Of a stretch of 37,028 nt of DNA, positions 1-7,236 are shown in pieces. Both the position numbers and the translations under genes were made by a program. The stretch lies in IMG/VR virus record IMGVR_UViG_3300035181_000611, positions 1-37,028 of that record. The stretch is one strand, 5' to 3'. Numbering within the stretch: the stretch's first letter is position 1; every line of letters begins with the position of its first letter. The notes beneath the pieces were generated by a model that made no database searches, had not been told where the DNA came from, and saw only the letters and a list, made by a program, of their open reading frames with translations. Origin of the DNA: a virus.

Positions 1-143
1 ACCTACACAACCTCATGCACTTCTTGCGTCTTCGACTTCATGCACATGCCCAGTACGAAATCCGGGTGTACGCTGAGGCTTTACTGGAACTGGCGACTGC
101 CGTCTGCCCAGTTACAATGAAGCACTTTAAAGAAACCCTGTAA
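1..143 (+). CDS. thyX: Flavin-dependent thymidylate synthase ThyX, C-terminal end (partial)
   Basis: Reading from base 3, an open frame of 46 codons runs from the window edge to TAA at 141-143. It begins [12 protein letters not shown] and continues [16 protein letters not shown]. This is the pattern near the C-terminus of ThyX, where an LHNL-FLxLR segment precedes a conserved H-A-Q-x-E-I motif. ThyX makes dTMP from dUMP with FAD, NADPH and methylenetetrahydrofolate, and phages often carry it to feed DNA replication. The N-terminal part, including the RHRxxS signature, lies outside the window, so only the tail can be judged. A leader shared with a second site (818-840) starts at its stop codon. 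Confidence 0.82.
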   Translation, partial: LHNLMHFLRLRLHAHAQYEIRVYAEALLELATAVCPVTMKHFKETL

Positions 144-163
144 GTAACCCATAACCAAGGAGA
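141..163 (+). repeat. Intergenic leader repeat, copy 1 (copy 2 at 818-840)
   Basis: A 23-nt string starting with the stop codon TAA, then GTAACCCATAACC and ending AAGGAGA, occurs identically at 141-163 and 818-840. Both copies carry the stop codon of the upstream gene and the Shine-Dalgarno of the next one. They look like a duplicated gene-junction module that lets small genes be swapped as cassettes. Confidence 0.75.
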
Positions 164-169
164 AAGGAA

Positions 170-523
170 ATGAGTGAAACGTGTAACTGGATTGAAGACG
201 ACGGCGGTGTTTGGGGTACTGAATGCGGAAACTTTTTTGACCTAAGAGATGGCACTCCACACGAAAATGGTATGCACTGGTGTCCGTACTGCGGCATGAG
301 CCTGCAAGAAACCAAAGGGTCGTCGTTCTCGAATGTAGGGTTAGGTGGCACGATATGGGGATACGGTGAGGATAACGACGGCTGGTATGTCGGCCCACCG
401 GGAGAGCAAATCGGCTACGCAATTTCTGAGTCCAACGCTAAGCGGATAGTGGCCTGCGTTAATGCCTGCATTGGGATACCTATAGATGTTCTCAATATCA
501 ATGGTGTGTCGCCTAACCCGTGA
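170..523 (+). CDS. Small phage zinc-ribbon protein
   Basis: 117 aa. Four cysteines (C5, C19 and the CPYC pair at 38-41) in an acidic, aromatic N-terminal half suggest a small zinc ribbon. The C-terminal half ends in NAKRIVACVNACIGI, a segment I recognise from many uncharacterised phage proteins. ATG follows AAGGAGAAAGGAA, an ample ribosome-binding site. It sits between thyX and a short unknown gene in what looks like an accessory operon. Zinc binding is inferred from cysteine spacing, and function is unknown. Restriction-alleviation (Lar-like) proteins also have small zinc ribbons, but I see no specific match. Confidence 0.75.
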   Translation: MSETCNWIEDDGGVWGTECGNFFDLRDGTPHENGMHWCPYCGMSLQETKGSSFSNVGLGGTIWGYGEDNDGWYVGPPGEQIGYAISESNAKRIVACVNACIGIPIDVLNINGVSPNP

Positions 524-599
524 TACGCACCAAGGGGCGACGGCGGCTTTATCGCTAGCATCTCGCTCGAAAGTATAGTTATGTCAACAGGGGAATAGG

Positions 600-824
600 A
601 TGACGAAAGATAAATACCCGCAATACCGAGTGGCGCAGTGGGTATCTAGCCGCCAGAGTGGGATGGCACGCATTCATGAAACCGTCCTTTATGGCGTGCA
701 GGTTAAGTATGAAGAGGACGGCAGGTGGTCACATGTCGTCAGCAAAGAACCAATGTTTTTTAATTCGCCGGAAGAGGCTCAGGTCGCATGTGATGAGTTA
801 GCAGCCTCCCCACCCCGTAAGTAA
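600..824 (+). CDS. Hypothetical protein, 74 aa
   Basis: 74 aa with no recognised domain. It is compact and hydrophilic, with a YGVQVKYEEDGRWSHV segment followed by a short helix (SPEEAQVACDELAAS), which suggests a small alpha/beta fold. ATG is preceded by a GGGGA Shine-Dalgarno at good spacing. It ends at 824, just after the second copy of the leader repeat begins (its stop codon overlaps that copy), so translation of this gene and the J-domain gene may be linked. Coding status rests on the ribosome-binding site, tight packing and protein-like composition. Confidence 0.65.
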   Translation: MTKDKYPQYRVAQWVSSRQSGMARIHETVLYGVQVKYEEDGRWSHVVSKEPMFFNSPEEAQVACDELAASPPRK

Positions 825-840
825 CCCATAACCAAGGAGA
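818..840 (+). repeat. Intergenic leader repeat, copy 2
   Basis: Identical over 23 nt to 141-163. It spans the end of the 600-824 gene and supplies AAGGAGA for the J-domain gene starting at 847. Confidence 0.75.
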
Positions 841-846
841 TTCAAA

Positions 847-1464
847 ATGCTAGCGAGCTACTACGAAAGACTAGGTGTCGCACCCAATGCTACCCCCATT
901 GAAATAAAAGCGGCCTATCGACGCCTAGCAAGAATTAAGCACCCTGATAAGGGTGGGACCACCGAGGAATTCCAGTGGTTGCAGAAAGCATACGAAACTC
1001 TAATGGATGCAGACAAGAGAGCGGCCTATGATAAGTTTGGCCGGGATGCCAATTACGCCACCAATCTTGAAAAAGCACAACAGGAGCTAGTAGCTCTATT
1101 CACTAGCATGTCTGATAAGGCATCTGACGGACATTCGTTTCCCACAACATTGAACTTAGTGAATGAGGTGAGGCGCTTCATAATCACCTCCATCCTGAAC
1201 CTTAAACGAAGTATCGAGGGGCTGCTGGCAAAAAGTAATAAACTAAAAAAGATATCAAAGCGCCTGACCAGCGCGGGTGGTAACTCTATCCTGCATAACG
1301 CACTACGTGAGCAGAGAAAGAACTGCCTACGCACAGTTAAGCATGTGCGAGAAGACCGCAAGCACCTAGTTATGATGGCTAGTCTGGTGGATGAATACAG
1401 CTACTCAACGGATATCCAAGTGCCTAGGGTAGTCAAAGAAATGGAATGGGTTACCACAGCATGA
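847..1464 (+). CDS. Phage-encoded J-domain (DnaJ-like) protein
   Basis: 205 aa. Residues about 4-65 form a full J domain: a first helix YYERLGV, a basic second helix AAYRRLARI, the essential HPD at 32-34 (KHPDKGG), then the third and fourth helices ending YDKFG. J domains stimulate the ATPase of Hsp70/DnaK. The remaining 140 residues are not DnaJ: no Gly/Phe linker, no zinc fingers, no substrate-binding domain. They are helical and basic. It therefore probably directs host DnaK to one phage client or process through the private C-terminal part. ATG follows AAGGAGATTCAAA. It overlaps the next gene by ATGA. Confidence 0.88.
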   Translation: MLASYYERLGVAPNATPIEIKAAYRRLARIKHPDKGGTTEEFQWLQKAYETLMDADKRAAYDKFGRDANYATNLEKAQQELVALFTSMSDKASDGHSFPTTLNLVNEVRRFIITSILNLKRSIEGLLAKSNKLKKISKRLTSAGGNSILHNALREQRKNCLRTVKHVREDRKHLVMMASLVDEYSYSTDIQVPRVVKEMEWVTTA

Positions 1465-1673
1465 GACAACTGCACGGGTACCAGGCGCTGAAGTCAAAGG
1501 TACACTTACACCTTGATGAGGAGGGAAAGTGGGTACGCTGCTACCATAGCACCAGGTCTGCACTAACATCATGGGGATTCTGGGTAGGTATAACCTTCAG
1601 CTTCCCTCTAGAGCACATGCTGTGGGAAAAGGTATGGCCTTTCAATGCAGTTGCTAGATGGATGGGCTTGTAA
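1461..1673 (+). CDS. Hypothetical protein with VHLHL strand
   Basis: 70 aa. I chose the ATG at 1461, which overlaps the J-protein stop as ATGA, rather than an upstream ATG at 1446 inside that gene. The protein has a short [12 protein letters not shown] strand-turn and a hydrophobic, Trp-rich second half ([13 protein letters not shown]), perhaps one membrane-associated segment. Nothing identifies a function. The VHLHL strand resembles, loosely, the His-x-His-x-His strands of small genes further downstream. Translational coupling to the J-domain gene suggests co-expression. Confidence 0.6.
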   Translation: MRQLHGYQALKSKVHLHLDEEGKWVRCYHSTRSALTSWGFWVGITFSFPLEHMLWEKVWPFNAVARWMGL

Positions 1674-1716
1674 GTGCGTAGTACACAGTCCCTGTCATTA
1701 AACATAGGAGATAAAG

Positions 1717-2001
1717 ATGAGATTATGGGTAGTTGAACGTAACTGCAAAGGCAGTCGGGTATGGCTTCCAGTCTACCAATCAATCAGGCTATCAATAGCA
1801 GAAGACGAAATGATGAGGCTTCGTAACCGTGACCTCCTCACCAACCCAAACCGCTACCGGGTTATTGAGTATGTGGATGTGCGCTCTGCCATGCAATCAT
1901 ACGAGCCTCCAATGATCACTTACCTATCCCTGGTATCGATCTACCTGCTAGCAGGTATGTGCTTTGGTATGGGCTTGCAGTATGCCTACCAGGTATTCTA
2001 A
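1717..2001 (+). CDS. Small protein with C-terminal membrane segment
   Basis: 94 aa, preceded by AGGAGATAAAG. The first two thirds are soluble and contain a helix with LSIAEDEMMRLRNRD. The last 30 residues (from about MITYLSLVSIYLLAG) form one clear transmembrane helix, so it is probably a C-tail-anchored inner-membrane protein. No family recognised. Its stop codon is followed within 5 nt by the first repeat array. Confidence 0.68.
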   Translation: MRLWVVERNCKGSRVWLPVYQSIRLSIAEDEMMRLRNRDLLTNPNRYRVIEYVDVRSAMQSYEPPMITYLSLVSIYLLAGMCFGMGLQYAYQVF

Positions 2002-2005
2002 AAAT

Positions 2006-2187
2006 GGAACATCCTTAGAACATCCAAGGATCATGTGGATCATCCAGGATCATCCAAGGATCATGTGGATCATCCAGGAACTTCCAAGGATCATCCAAGG
2101 ATCATCCAAAGAACATATGGAACATCCAGGAACTTCCAAAGAACTTCCATAGAACAAGAGGAACAAGAGGAACATAAGGAACATGAA
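2006..2187 (+). repeat. Array A of about 10-nt GGAWCATCCA-type units
   Basis: About 18 imperfect units in 182 nt, each starting (G)GAAC or GGATC. Typical forms are GGATCATCCA, GGATCATCCAA, GGATCATGT, GGAACATCCA and GGAACTTCCAA. Unit lengths are 8-12 nt, averaging about 10. Toward the 3' end the units decay to purine-rich GGAACAAGA and GGAACATAA. The array fills the space between the stop at 2001 and the start at 2183. A second array lies at 4669-4759. The two share an identical 21-nt stretch (2006-2026 and 4685-4705). Confidence 0.92.
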
Positions 2188-2416
2188 GAACAAATGCCTA
2201 GAGAAAAAGCCAGTATACCCAATGAGAGCAGCAATCCTTGTATACAAACACAAACTCCCAACCAAGCTATTAGATAAAGCCCATAGCTATGGCTTAGCAG
2301 CGGGCATATCCCCTGAGATCGTTACCCTAGTAGCCAAGACAGAGTCTGTAGAGGAACTGCTGGCATTGCTAATGAAAGCAGGGGCGCTGTATAAACGCAG
2401 GCCTGCACTAGGATAA
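2183..2416 (+). CDS. Hypothetical protein, 77 aa
   Basis: 77 aa, lysine-rich at the N-terminus, then two predicted helices (KLLDKAHSYGLAAG and SVEELLALLMKAGALYK). Not recognised. The start lies in the decayed purine-rich end of repeat array A, whose GGAACATAAGGAACATG run acts as a crowded Shine-Dalgarno. A later ATG at 2222 has no such site. It ends TAATG, overlapping the next gene. Confidence 0.55.
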   Translation: MKNKCLEKKPVYPMRAAILVYKHKLPTKLLDKAHSYGLAAGISPEIVTLVAKTESVEELLALLMKAGALYKRRPALG

Positions 2417-2655
2417 TGCTTTTAATAGAAGTCCTAAGTGAGCTCAACAGGGAGCTATGCAAAGGGTACCTGATGCTGCACCCAACCAGAAGGTACTGCT
2501 TGATAGTGGCTGCCACCCGCCCCAGCCTGAATACCACTAGAAACATAATAGAGAAGCATAGGCCTATAGGCATTGAAGTCGTGTATAGGCGTATAGGCGT
2601 ATATGAGAGCATATTAACCACACGCTTTGTCTTTATCCCCAACAGGGCTAAGTAA
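2416..2655 (+). CDS. Hypothetical protein, 79 aa
   Basis: 79 aa. The start overlaps the previous stop as TAATG, and the weak AGGAT site suggests dependence on upstream translation. The content is protein-like (LSELNRELCKGYLMLH, then a beta-rich C-terminal half around IGIEVVYRRIGVYES), but I do not recognise a family. It is the last gene before a gene-free interval that ends in a strong terminator. Confidence 0.55.
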   Translation: MLLIEVLSELNRELCKGYLMLHPTRRYCLIVAATRPSLNTTRNIIEKHRPIGIEVVYRRIGVYESILTTRFVFIPNRAK

Positions 2656-2706
2656 TGTAGGCAGGTTCTGCGGTAGTGCCTAAGAAAAGGCACACACAAG
2701 TAGTAG

Positions 2707-2736
2707 TTGGCATCTAGATAGATTATTGAATATTAA
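2707..2736 (+). promoter_or_regulatory. Possible sigma70-type promoter
   Basis: TTGGCA at 2707-2712 (5 of 6 to consensus) is followed, 18 nt on, by TATTAA at 2731-2736 (4 of 6), in an AT-rich patch (ATTATTGAATATTAAAAGG). It would start transcription near 2743, just before the structured interval. Seen by eye only. Confidence 0.33.
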
Positions 2737-2742
2737 AAGGTT

Positions 2743-2940
2743 AGGTGATAAACAGGGGTGTTACCCTTGTACCGACAGCATCCCCGGCCCTAGGATACGT
2801 TCCCAATAGCTAGGCTGAAGTAGTAACGGATCCTAGCTAGGCGAGACATAGTAGGGCAGTCTCCTCCAGATGGGCCATAACCAATAGGCCTATCCTTAAA
2901 GCCACCTCTTGCAGCAATGCACTTGGTGGCTTTCTTTTTG
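2743..2940 (+). ncRNA. Candidate structured small RNA ending in a terminator
   Basis: The 300 nt between genes at 2655 and 2957 hold no convincing gene but several hairpins. These are ACAGGGGT/ACCCTTGT (2752-2770, one G-T pair); a long stem CTAGGAT-A-CGTT with AACG-G-ATCCTAG (2790-2801 with 2825-2836, one mismatch, 23-nt loop); GAGAC/GTCTC (2843-2863); and the terminator at 2898-2940. A further hairpin GTGCCT/AGGCAC lies upstream at 2676-2693. Within the long-stem region GCTAGG can also pair with CCTAGC, giving two exclusive folds. It could be a free small RNA or a long leader of the terminase operon. No Rfam family or tRNA is recognised. Confidence 0.4.
2898..2940 (+). terminator. Rho-independent terminator
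   Basis: AAAGCCACC (2898-2906) pairs perfectly with GGTGGCTTT (2925-2933) and is followed by CTTTTTG. It would stop transcription from the accessory genes, or end the candidate small RNA, just before the terminase operon. Confidence 0.85.
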
Positions 2941-2956
2941 TCTAGGAGTTAGCACA

Positions 2957-3286
2957 GTGAAGCAGATAAAACCGACTGAGTCTGAGTCGGATCCAAAACC
3001 TAACCTCCCACGCAGGGAAAGCAAAGTTAATCGCCTTGCTATAGAAGCGGCCCATCGCACAGGCCTACTACCACATGAGTTCTTATTGAAGATAAGCCGG
3101 GGTGGTAGGATAGATGGAGTAAAACCGGACCTAGCCATGCGTATAGGCTGTGCTAAAGCAGCAGCACCCTACTACGCACCTAAGCTGTCAGCGGTAGAGT
3201 TGATCAAAGATCTATCGGATGATGAGTTGGCCTCAATTATTGAAGGTACCGCAAATGAAGCGGGTTTTGTTATTAAGCCCAAATGA
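2957..3286 (+). CDS. terS: Terminase small subunit (putative)
   Basis: 109 aa from GTG 2957, chosen because AGGAG sits 8 nt upstream; the in-frame ATG at 2909 lies inside the terminator hairpin. The core reads [15 protein letters not shown] and then [17 protein letters not shown], a pattern I associate with small terminase-type phage proteins next to large terminase genes, with a helical DNA-recognition N-terminal region. It overlaps the large subunit by ATGA. The small subunit binds the packaging initiation site and recruits the motor. Identity rests on position plus this motif; no wet evidence or alignment is available. Confidence 0.72.
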   Translation: MKQIKPTESESDPKPNLPRRESKVNRLAIEAAHRTGLLPHEFLLKISRGGRIDGVKPDLAMRIGCAKAAAPYYAPKLSAVELIKDLSDDELASIIEGTANEAGFVIKPK

Positions 3287-4668
3287 GCTTAGTACAATCC
3301 TTTAGAGCCCTCCCAGCTAAGCAGGTGCTGGCGATAGCCCTAGCAGAGAAAGCGCGTAGGGATAAGTTCAGGGGACTCAGTCACGAAGAGCTAGTAGTAA
3401 GGCCTGAGTTTGCAGCGATTAACAGCCTGGTACTTGATAGTAGGCACCCGCTTAGCGATTTGATGCGGCCTTCCCGGTACAAGGTATTCTATGGGGGTCG
3501 GGGTAGTGGCAAGTCGTGGGGGTTTGGCGAGGCGCTCATAAGGCGTGCCTCGGTTGAGCCCATCCGCATCCTATGCACCCGGGAATACCAGAACAGCATT
3601 GCTGACTCAGTGCACCGCCTGCTGACGGATACCATTGACCGCCTGGGTATGAATAGCTGGTTCAAGACTACCAAGAACAGCGTGGTATCAAGGTCTGGCG
3701 CCGAGTTCATATTTAAAGGCTTGCATAACAACATCCAGGAGATTAAGTCTACTGAGGGTGTTGACATATGCTGGGTAGAAGAAGCACAGGATGTAACGCA
3801 TGAGAGTTGGGAAGTACTAGGGCCTACTATCCGAGGCGCTGACTCGGAGATCTGGGTTAGCTTCAATACCACGGATGAGCAAGCTGCGACCTATCAAAGG
3901 TTCGTCAAGCACAAGCCTAGGAATGCAGTAGTGCACAAGCTTAACTTTGACCAGAACCCACACTTCACAGCAGTGCTTGAGGGGGAGCGTCAGTACTACC
4001 TAGGCTTGATTGAGGATGCAACCAGCACCAGTGAGAGGGCAGATGCACAGGCAGCCTATGACCATATATGGCTTGGCTCCCCACGCAAGTATAATCAAGC
4101 AGTCATCTTTGCAGGCAAGTTCGTCATTGAATCCTTCCCTGACGACTTGTATAAGATGGCAGATCGTCTGCACTTTGGCGCTGACTTTGGATTCTCCCAA
4201 GACCCGAGCACCTTGCTTCGTATGTTCATATTGGAGAATACCCTCTATGTCGAATATGAGGCCTATGGGGTAGGAGTAGAGTTGGATGAGATGGAAGAGT
4301 TCTACGACGCTATTCCAGGCAGCAGGGAATGGCCAATTAAGGGTGATGGAAGTCGCCCTGAGACCATCAGCTACATCAAGCGCAAGGCCTTCAGCATTAG
4401 TGCAGCAGAGAAGTGGCCAGGCAGCGTAGAGGATGGCATCACCCACCTCAAAGGCTTTAAGAAGATTGTCATCCACACGCGCTGCAAGCATACAGCCAAT
4501 GAGGCAAGGTTATATAGTTATAAAACTGATAGGGTCACCCGTGAGGTGTTGCCGATCGTTGTAGACGCGCACAACCATTGTTTTGATGCAATCCGCTACG
4601 GTCTTGATGGCTACATCCAGAGAAGGGGTAACCTCAATATGTGGGAGCGCCTGGGGAAATCAGAGTAA
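3283..4668 (+). CDS. terL: Terminase large subunit
   Basis: 461 aa, a normal size. Walker A is GGRGSGKS at residues 71-78. The Walker B region is [10 protein letters not shown] at 160-169, with glutamates following the hydrophobic strand. A C-terminal RNase-H-like nuclease starts around [13 protein letters not shown] (D301), with further acidic residues toward [17 protein letters not shown] near the C-terminus. It is the ATP-driven motor and nuclease that packages and cuts DNA at the prohead portal, belonging to the Terminase_3/PBSX-like group. It overlaps the small subunit by 4 nt. Its stop codon directly abuts repeat array B. Confidence 0.96.
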   Translation: MSLVQSFRALPAKQVLAIALAEKARRDKFRGLSHEELVVRPEFAAINSLVLDSRHPLSDLMRPSRYKVFYGGRGSGKSWGFGEALIRRASVEPIRILCTREYQNSIADSVHRLLTDTIDRLGMNSWFKTTKNSVVSRSGAEFIFKGLHNNIQEIKSTEGVDICWVEEAQDVTHESWEVLGPTIRGADSEIWVSFNTTDEQAATYQRFVKHKPRNAVVHKLNFDQNPHFTAVLEGERQYYLGLIEDATSTSERADAQAAYDHIWLGSPRKYNQAVIFAGKFVIESFPDDLYKMADRLHFGADFGFSQDPSTLLRMFILENTLYVEYEAYGVGVELDEMEEFYDAIPGSREWPIKGDGSRPETISYIKRKAFSISAAEKWPGSVEDGITHLKGFKKIVIHTRCKHTANEARLYSYKTDRVTREVLPIVVDAHNHCFDAIRYGLDGYIQRRGNLNMWERLGKSE

Positions 4669-4759
4669 CATCCAAGGATCATATGGAACATCCTTAGAAC
4701 ATCCAGGAACATATGGAACATCCAAGGATCATGGGGATCATCCAGGAACACGGGGAAAC
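4669..4759 (+). repeat. Array B of about 10-nt GGAWCATCCA-type units
   Basis: About nine units (GGATCATAT, GGAACATCCTTA, GAACATCCA, GGAACATAT, GGAACATCCAA, GGATCATGG, GGATCATCCA, GGAACACGG), 9-12 nt long, fill the whole gap between the terL stop (4668) and the next ATG (4760). They are the same family as array A at 2006-2187. The last units also provide GGGGAAAC as a ribosome-binding site. Confidence 0.92.
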
Positions 4760-4972
4760 ATGACAAGCGATTATCAACCTAGTTTCTTCTTCGGGGTACT
4801 GGGCAGCTCACCAACAGATTGCGATGTAACGCTGCACCAGTTCTTCGAGTCGAGTGCGGAGTGCACTCACGCGGCGGAAATGACCAAACGCGACTACCCC
4901 ACCTATAGCTTCAGGATGTGGCAGCGGAACCAGCACGGTCAGTGGTATTCTTTTAACCAGTGGATAGTATGA
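4760..4972 (+). CDS. Hypothetical protein, 70 aa
   Basis: 70 aa from ATG 4760, which immediately follows repeat array B. An earlier in-frame start inside terL would add a translated repeat and is unlikely. The protein is polar and aromatic (SFRMWQRNQHGQWYSFNQW near the C-terminus). It looks like a small beta protein, but no family is recognised. The terminal segment, a Trp/Gln strand repeat, is common in short phage proteins of unknown role. Confidence 0.6.
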   Translation: MTSDYQPSFFFGVLGSSPTDCDVTLHQFFESSAECTHAAEMTKRDYPTYSFRMWQRNQHGQWYSFNQWIV

Positions 4973-4984
4973 GAGGAAATGATT

Positions 4985-5161
4985 ATGTCTTTTAAGATCG
5001 GCGATGAAGTGAAGCCCAAAGTAACAGCCCCTGTAGGCGAAGTGCAGGATGCCCGCATGAATACAAGTGGTGGGGAACTGGAATACCTGGTTACCTACGC
5101 AGATGCAGACGGGGAAGCCCAAGAGCGGTGGTTCCTTGAATCACAAATCGAAGCAGTCTAA
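4985..5161 (+). CDS. Small SH3/KOW-like phage protein
   Basis: 58 aa from the second ATG (4985), which lies 8 nt after GAGAGG; the first ATG at 4979 is too close. It starts SFKIGDEVKPKVTAPVGEV and later has LEYLVTYADADGEAQERWF. That alternation of short strands with an early GDxV turn is typical of a small SH3-like or KOW barrel. Function unknown. It is tucked between terminase and the accessory structural cassette. Confidence 0.65.
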   Translation: MSFKIGDEVKPKVTAPVGEVQDARMNTSGGELEYLVTYADADGEAQERWFLESQIEAV

Positions 5162-5170
5162 GGAAACGAT

Positions 5171-5725
5171 ATGAAAGAACTATTCAAAATGAATGCAGCA
5201 GCAGTGGCAGTGGTTGCACAGGCAGGCGGCATTGGCGAGGCCCTAGCAATGGAGGGCTACTACGAGGTTGAGTGCTTCAACCCTGATGGTACCTTAGCTT
5301 GGCGGGACCAGATTCATAACCTGATCCCCACGGCAGGCAAGAACCTTGCGTTGGATACCCTGCTGTCAGGCAGTGCCTATACCGCTGCGTTCTATATGGG
5401 CTTGGTGGATGGCGCATCAGCACCCACCTTCAACACAGCTGATACCGCTGCTTCTCATGCAGGCTGGACTGAGAACCAAGGCTACTCCGCAGGCACAAGA
5501 CCCGCGCCAAGCTTCTCGGCCGCATCAGCAGGGGTCAAGGCTACCAGTGCCGCCTTGAGCTTCACTGCGAACGCGACGGGCACTATTGCAGGCTGCTTCA
5601 TTGCAACCAGCAACGTGAAGGGCGGTGCCGCTGGTACGGTGCTTTCGGAAGGTGCATTCGCAGGCGGTAGCCAAGCAGTAACCAGCGGCAGCATCATCAA
5701 CGTTTCTTACAGTCTGAGCGTGTAA
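5171..5725 (+). CDS. Putative virion structural protein (decoration or fibre-base)
   Basis: 184 aa, preceded by AAGGA. The N-terminal third contains YYEVECFNPDGTLAWRDQIHNLIPTAG broken by short strands, followed by an Ala/Ser/Gly/Thr-rich beta region (TAASHAGWTENQGYS, then GSQAVTSGSIINVSYSLSV). I recognise this arrangement, a W-x-D-x-I-x-N-L-I-P-T-x-G motif followed by a measurement-like beta domain, from phage proteins near head or fibre genes, but its exact role is not known to me. A GC-rich hairpin follows its stop. Confidence 0.65.
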   Translation: MKELFKMNAAAVAVVAQAGGIGEALAMEGYYEVECFNPDGTLAWRDQIHNLIPTAGKNLALDTLLSGSAYTAAFYMGLVDGASAPTFNTADTAASHAGWTENQGYSAGTRPAPSFSAASAGVKATSAALSFTANATGTIAGCFIATSNVKGGAAGTVLSEGAFAGGSQAVTSGSIINVSYSLSV

Positions 5726-5732
5726 GAACCCG

Positions 5733-5754
5733 GGGCTCTTGACTGAGCCCCGAC
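5733..5754 (+). promoter_or_regulatory. GC-rich intergenic hairpin without U tract
   Basis: CGGGGCTC and GAGCCCCG pair perfectly over 8 bp around a 6-nt loop. No run of T follows, so it is not a standard terminator. It may trim, stabilise or partly attenuate the message between two structural genes. Confidence 0.55.
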
Positions 5755-5775
5755 CCCTGCACTAGAAAGGTAATT

Positions 5776-7236
5776 ATGACAGCTGTTAGCACCCAGTTAG
5801 CCCATGGCATTAAGGCTACCACCACTACGGTAGGCACAGGAGCTTTAACCCTCGTCTCCCTAGCAGGTTTCATGCTACCCCTTGCCCGGTTCTCTGTGGG
5901 CAGTCTAATGAGCTACTCCCTGCAAGATGGCAACAACCGGGAATGGGGGATTGGTACCGTTGCAGCAGGTAACGTACTAAACCGGACTACCATCACAGGC
6001 ACCCTGGTAGCCGGCACTTACACTACGGGTGGTGCAGCTCTTACCCTATCAGGAGGCACTTCTCTGTTAGAGTGCGTAGAGCATGAAGGATCTGCCCTAG
6101 ATACTATTGACAATGCCAACGCGTTGAGACTTAAAGTTTCCGACGTATACTCAGACTTCGTCGCATTCGGACTTGTCACTGGCACCAGCGCGTCCTTATC
6201 GGGCGTTATGACTCCTGGCGCTGCTTATGTGCTTGGCACGCGCGTCGAGAAGCTGATTGCAGACGCCACGCTGACCTTCACCTATGCAGTATCAAGTGAT
6301 ACCTACAACGACATAAGCAATGCAGGCGTTATTACCCACGTTGCGGTTGCAAATGGTGCAGCAGCGCCAGCGGTAACGGCCAACTCAATGCGTCTTGAGA
6401 AGGTGGTGACCAGCGGCACTGCAATTACTTCCGTGGTGAGGTTGGTAGGTAGAAGTTTGCCAGTGGCGGTGAAAGATCCGGTTACCGGCACTACTGTATT
6501 GGAGGCGGGTGGCGTTGCTATCCCAACCCCAGGCAACTTGGCTACCAACGGATTCGCGGCACTCGGGGTTATCGTAGCGGGTGGCGTTCCGGGTACAGCT
6601 TTGGTGGACTCTACTGGTGCAACGCCACCCGCGATTCAAGCGCAATGGGTGCCGCGTACCGGTACCTTTTTGACCCTATCGACAACCACACTGAATCCCG
6701 GCGAGATTGCCACGGCTACTGACCAGAAAGCCCTTTACGTTAACAACTCCACAGTTTCAGCCGTCGGCAGCGTATATCGCCAGAACTTGGGCTTGTGGAC
6801 TGCTGGAGCCAGCCCACAGTCATCAGTAACCCTGACTGCCGCAAATACGAACTACGAGGTACCGCTGAAGACTGTTATATCAGACACGTCCTCAATGATG
6901 CAGGCAAGCACTGGCTACATTTTCCCTGTGAATGGGGCAAATGTTATCCAAGTTACGGGCGTATTTAACTTTACTTACGACTCTGGTGCAACTCGAACGA
7001 AATGCAAGGTCAGCTTGCAACAAGAGAGCCCGCTAAATTCCAGTACTTGGATAACCATAGATTCCATCACGTTTCCGGCTAATCAGTTAGGTGCGACCGG
7101 ACCAGCGTTTTATATCGCGCTATCGATATATACGCCAGATACAGGGCGTATTCGCATAGTGGCGCAGCATGACATTGCTGGGGGCACAGTAAATACATCA
7201 TTGTCCGGGCTCGTAATCAAACAAAGCGTAATTTGA
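5776..7236 (+). CDS. Putative fibre-like structural protein
   Basis: 486 aa. Residues about 15-100 (TTTTVGTGALTLVSLAGF, then SYSLQDGNNREWGIGTV and TLSGG) match the N-terminal anchor seen at the base of many phage fibres. The middle is Ala/Gly/Thr/Val-rich beta structure. The last 150 residues, from about LWTAGASPQSSVTL, look like a jelly-roll or TNF-like trimer tip. Lying between terminase and portal rather than after the baseplate, it may be a head-attached fibre. Downstream of about base 6100 the codon style becomes more AT-rich, so the tip may be a later acquisition. The stop overlaps the next start (TGATG). Confidence 0.66.
   Translation: MTAVSTQLAHGIKATTTTVGTGALTLVSLAGFMLPLARFSVGSLMSYSLQDGNNREWGIGTVAAGNVLNRTTITGTLVAGTYTTGGAALTLSGGTSLLECVEHEGSALDTIDNANALRLKVSDVYSDFVAFGLVTGTSASLSGVMTPGAAYVLGTRVEKLIADATLTFTYAVSSDTYNDISNAGVITHVAVANGAAAPAVTANSMRLEKVVTSGTAITSVVRLVGRSLPVAVKDPVTGTTVLEAGGVAIPTPGNLATNGFAALGVIVAGGVPGTALVDSTGATPPAIQAQWVPRTGTFLTLSTTTLNPGEIATATDQKALYVNNSTVSAVGSVYRQNLGLWTAGASPQSSVTLTAANTNYEVPLKTVISDTSSMMQASTGYIFPVNGANVIQVTGVFNFTYDSGATRTKCKVSLQQESPLNSSTWITIDSITFPANQLGATGPAFYIALSIYTPDTGRIRIVAQHDIAGGTVNTSLSGLVIKQSVI

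Noticed and set aside
2006-2187. CRISPR array
   Set aside because: Units are about 10 nt, contiguous and without unique spacers; no cas genes are nearby.
2035-2277. Frames through repeat array A giving HPG/SKDH-type peptides
   Set aside because: They are translations of a short-unit DNA repeat. Several frames are open at once, and none has its own start site or ending that suggests a gene.
2656-2897. tRNA or tmRNA gene
   Set aside because: Hairpins are present but no cloverleaf, T-loop GTTCRANNC box or CCA end could be placed.
4000-4491. 163-aa minus-strand frame opposite terL
   Set aside because: Lies wholly against a well-supported gene, no ribosome-binding site, atypical composition: a shadow of the coding strand.
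5733-5754. Rho-independent terminator
   Set aside because: Strong stem but no T tract; kept only as a hairpin of unknown role.
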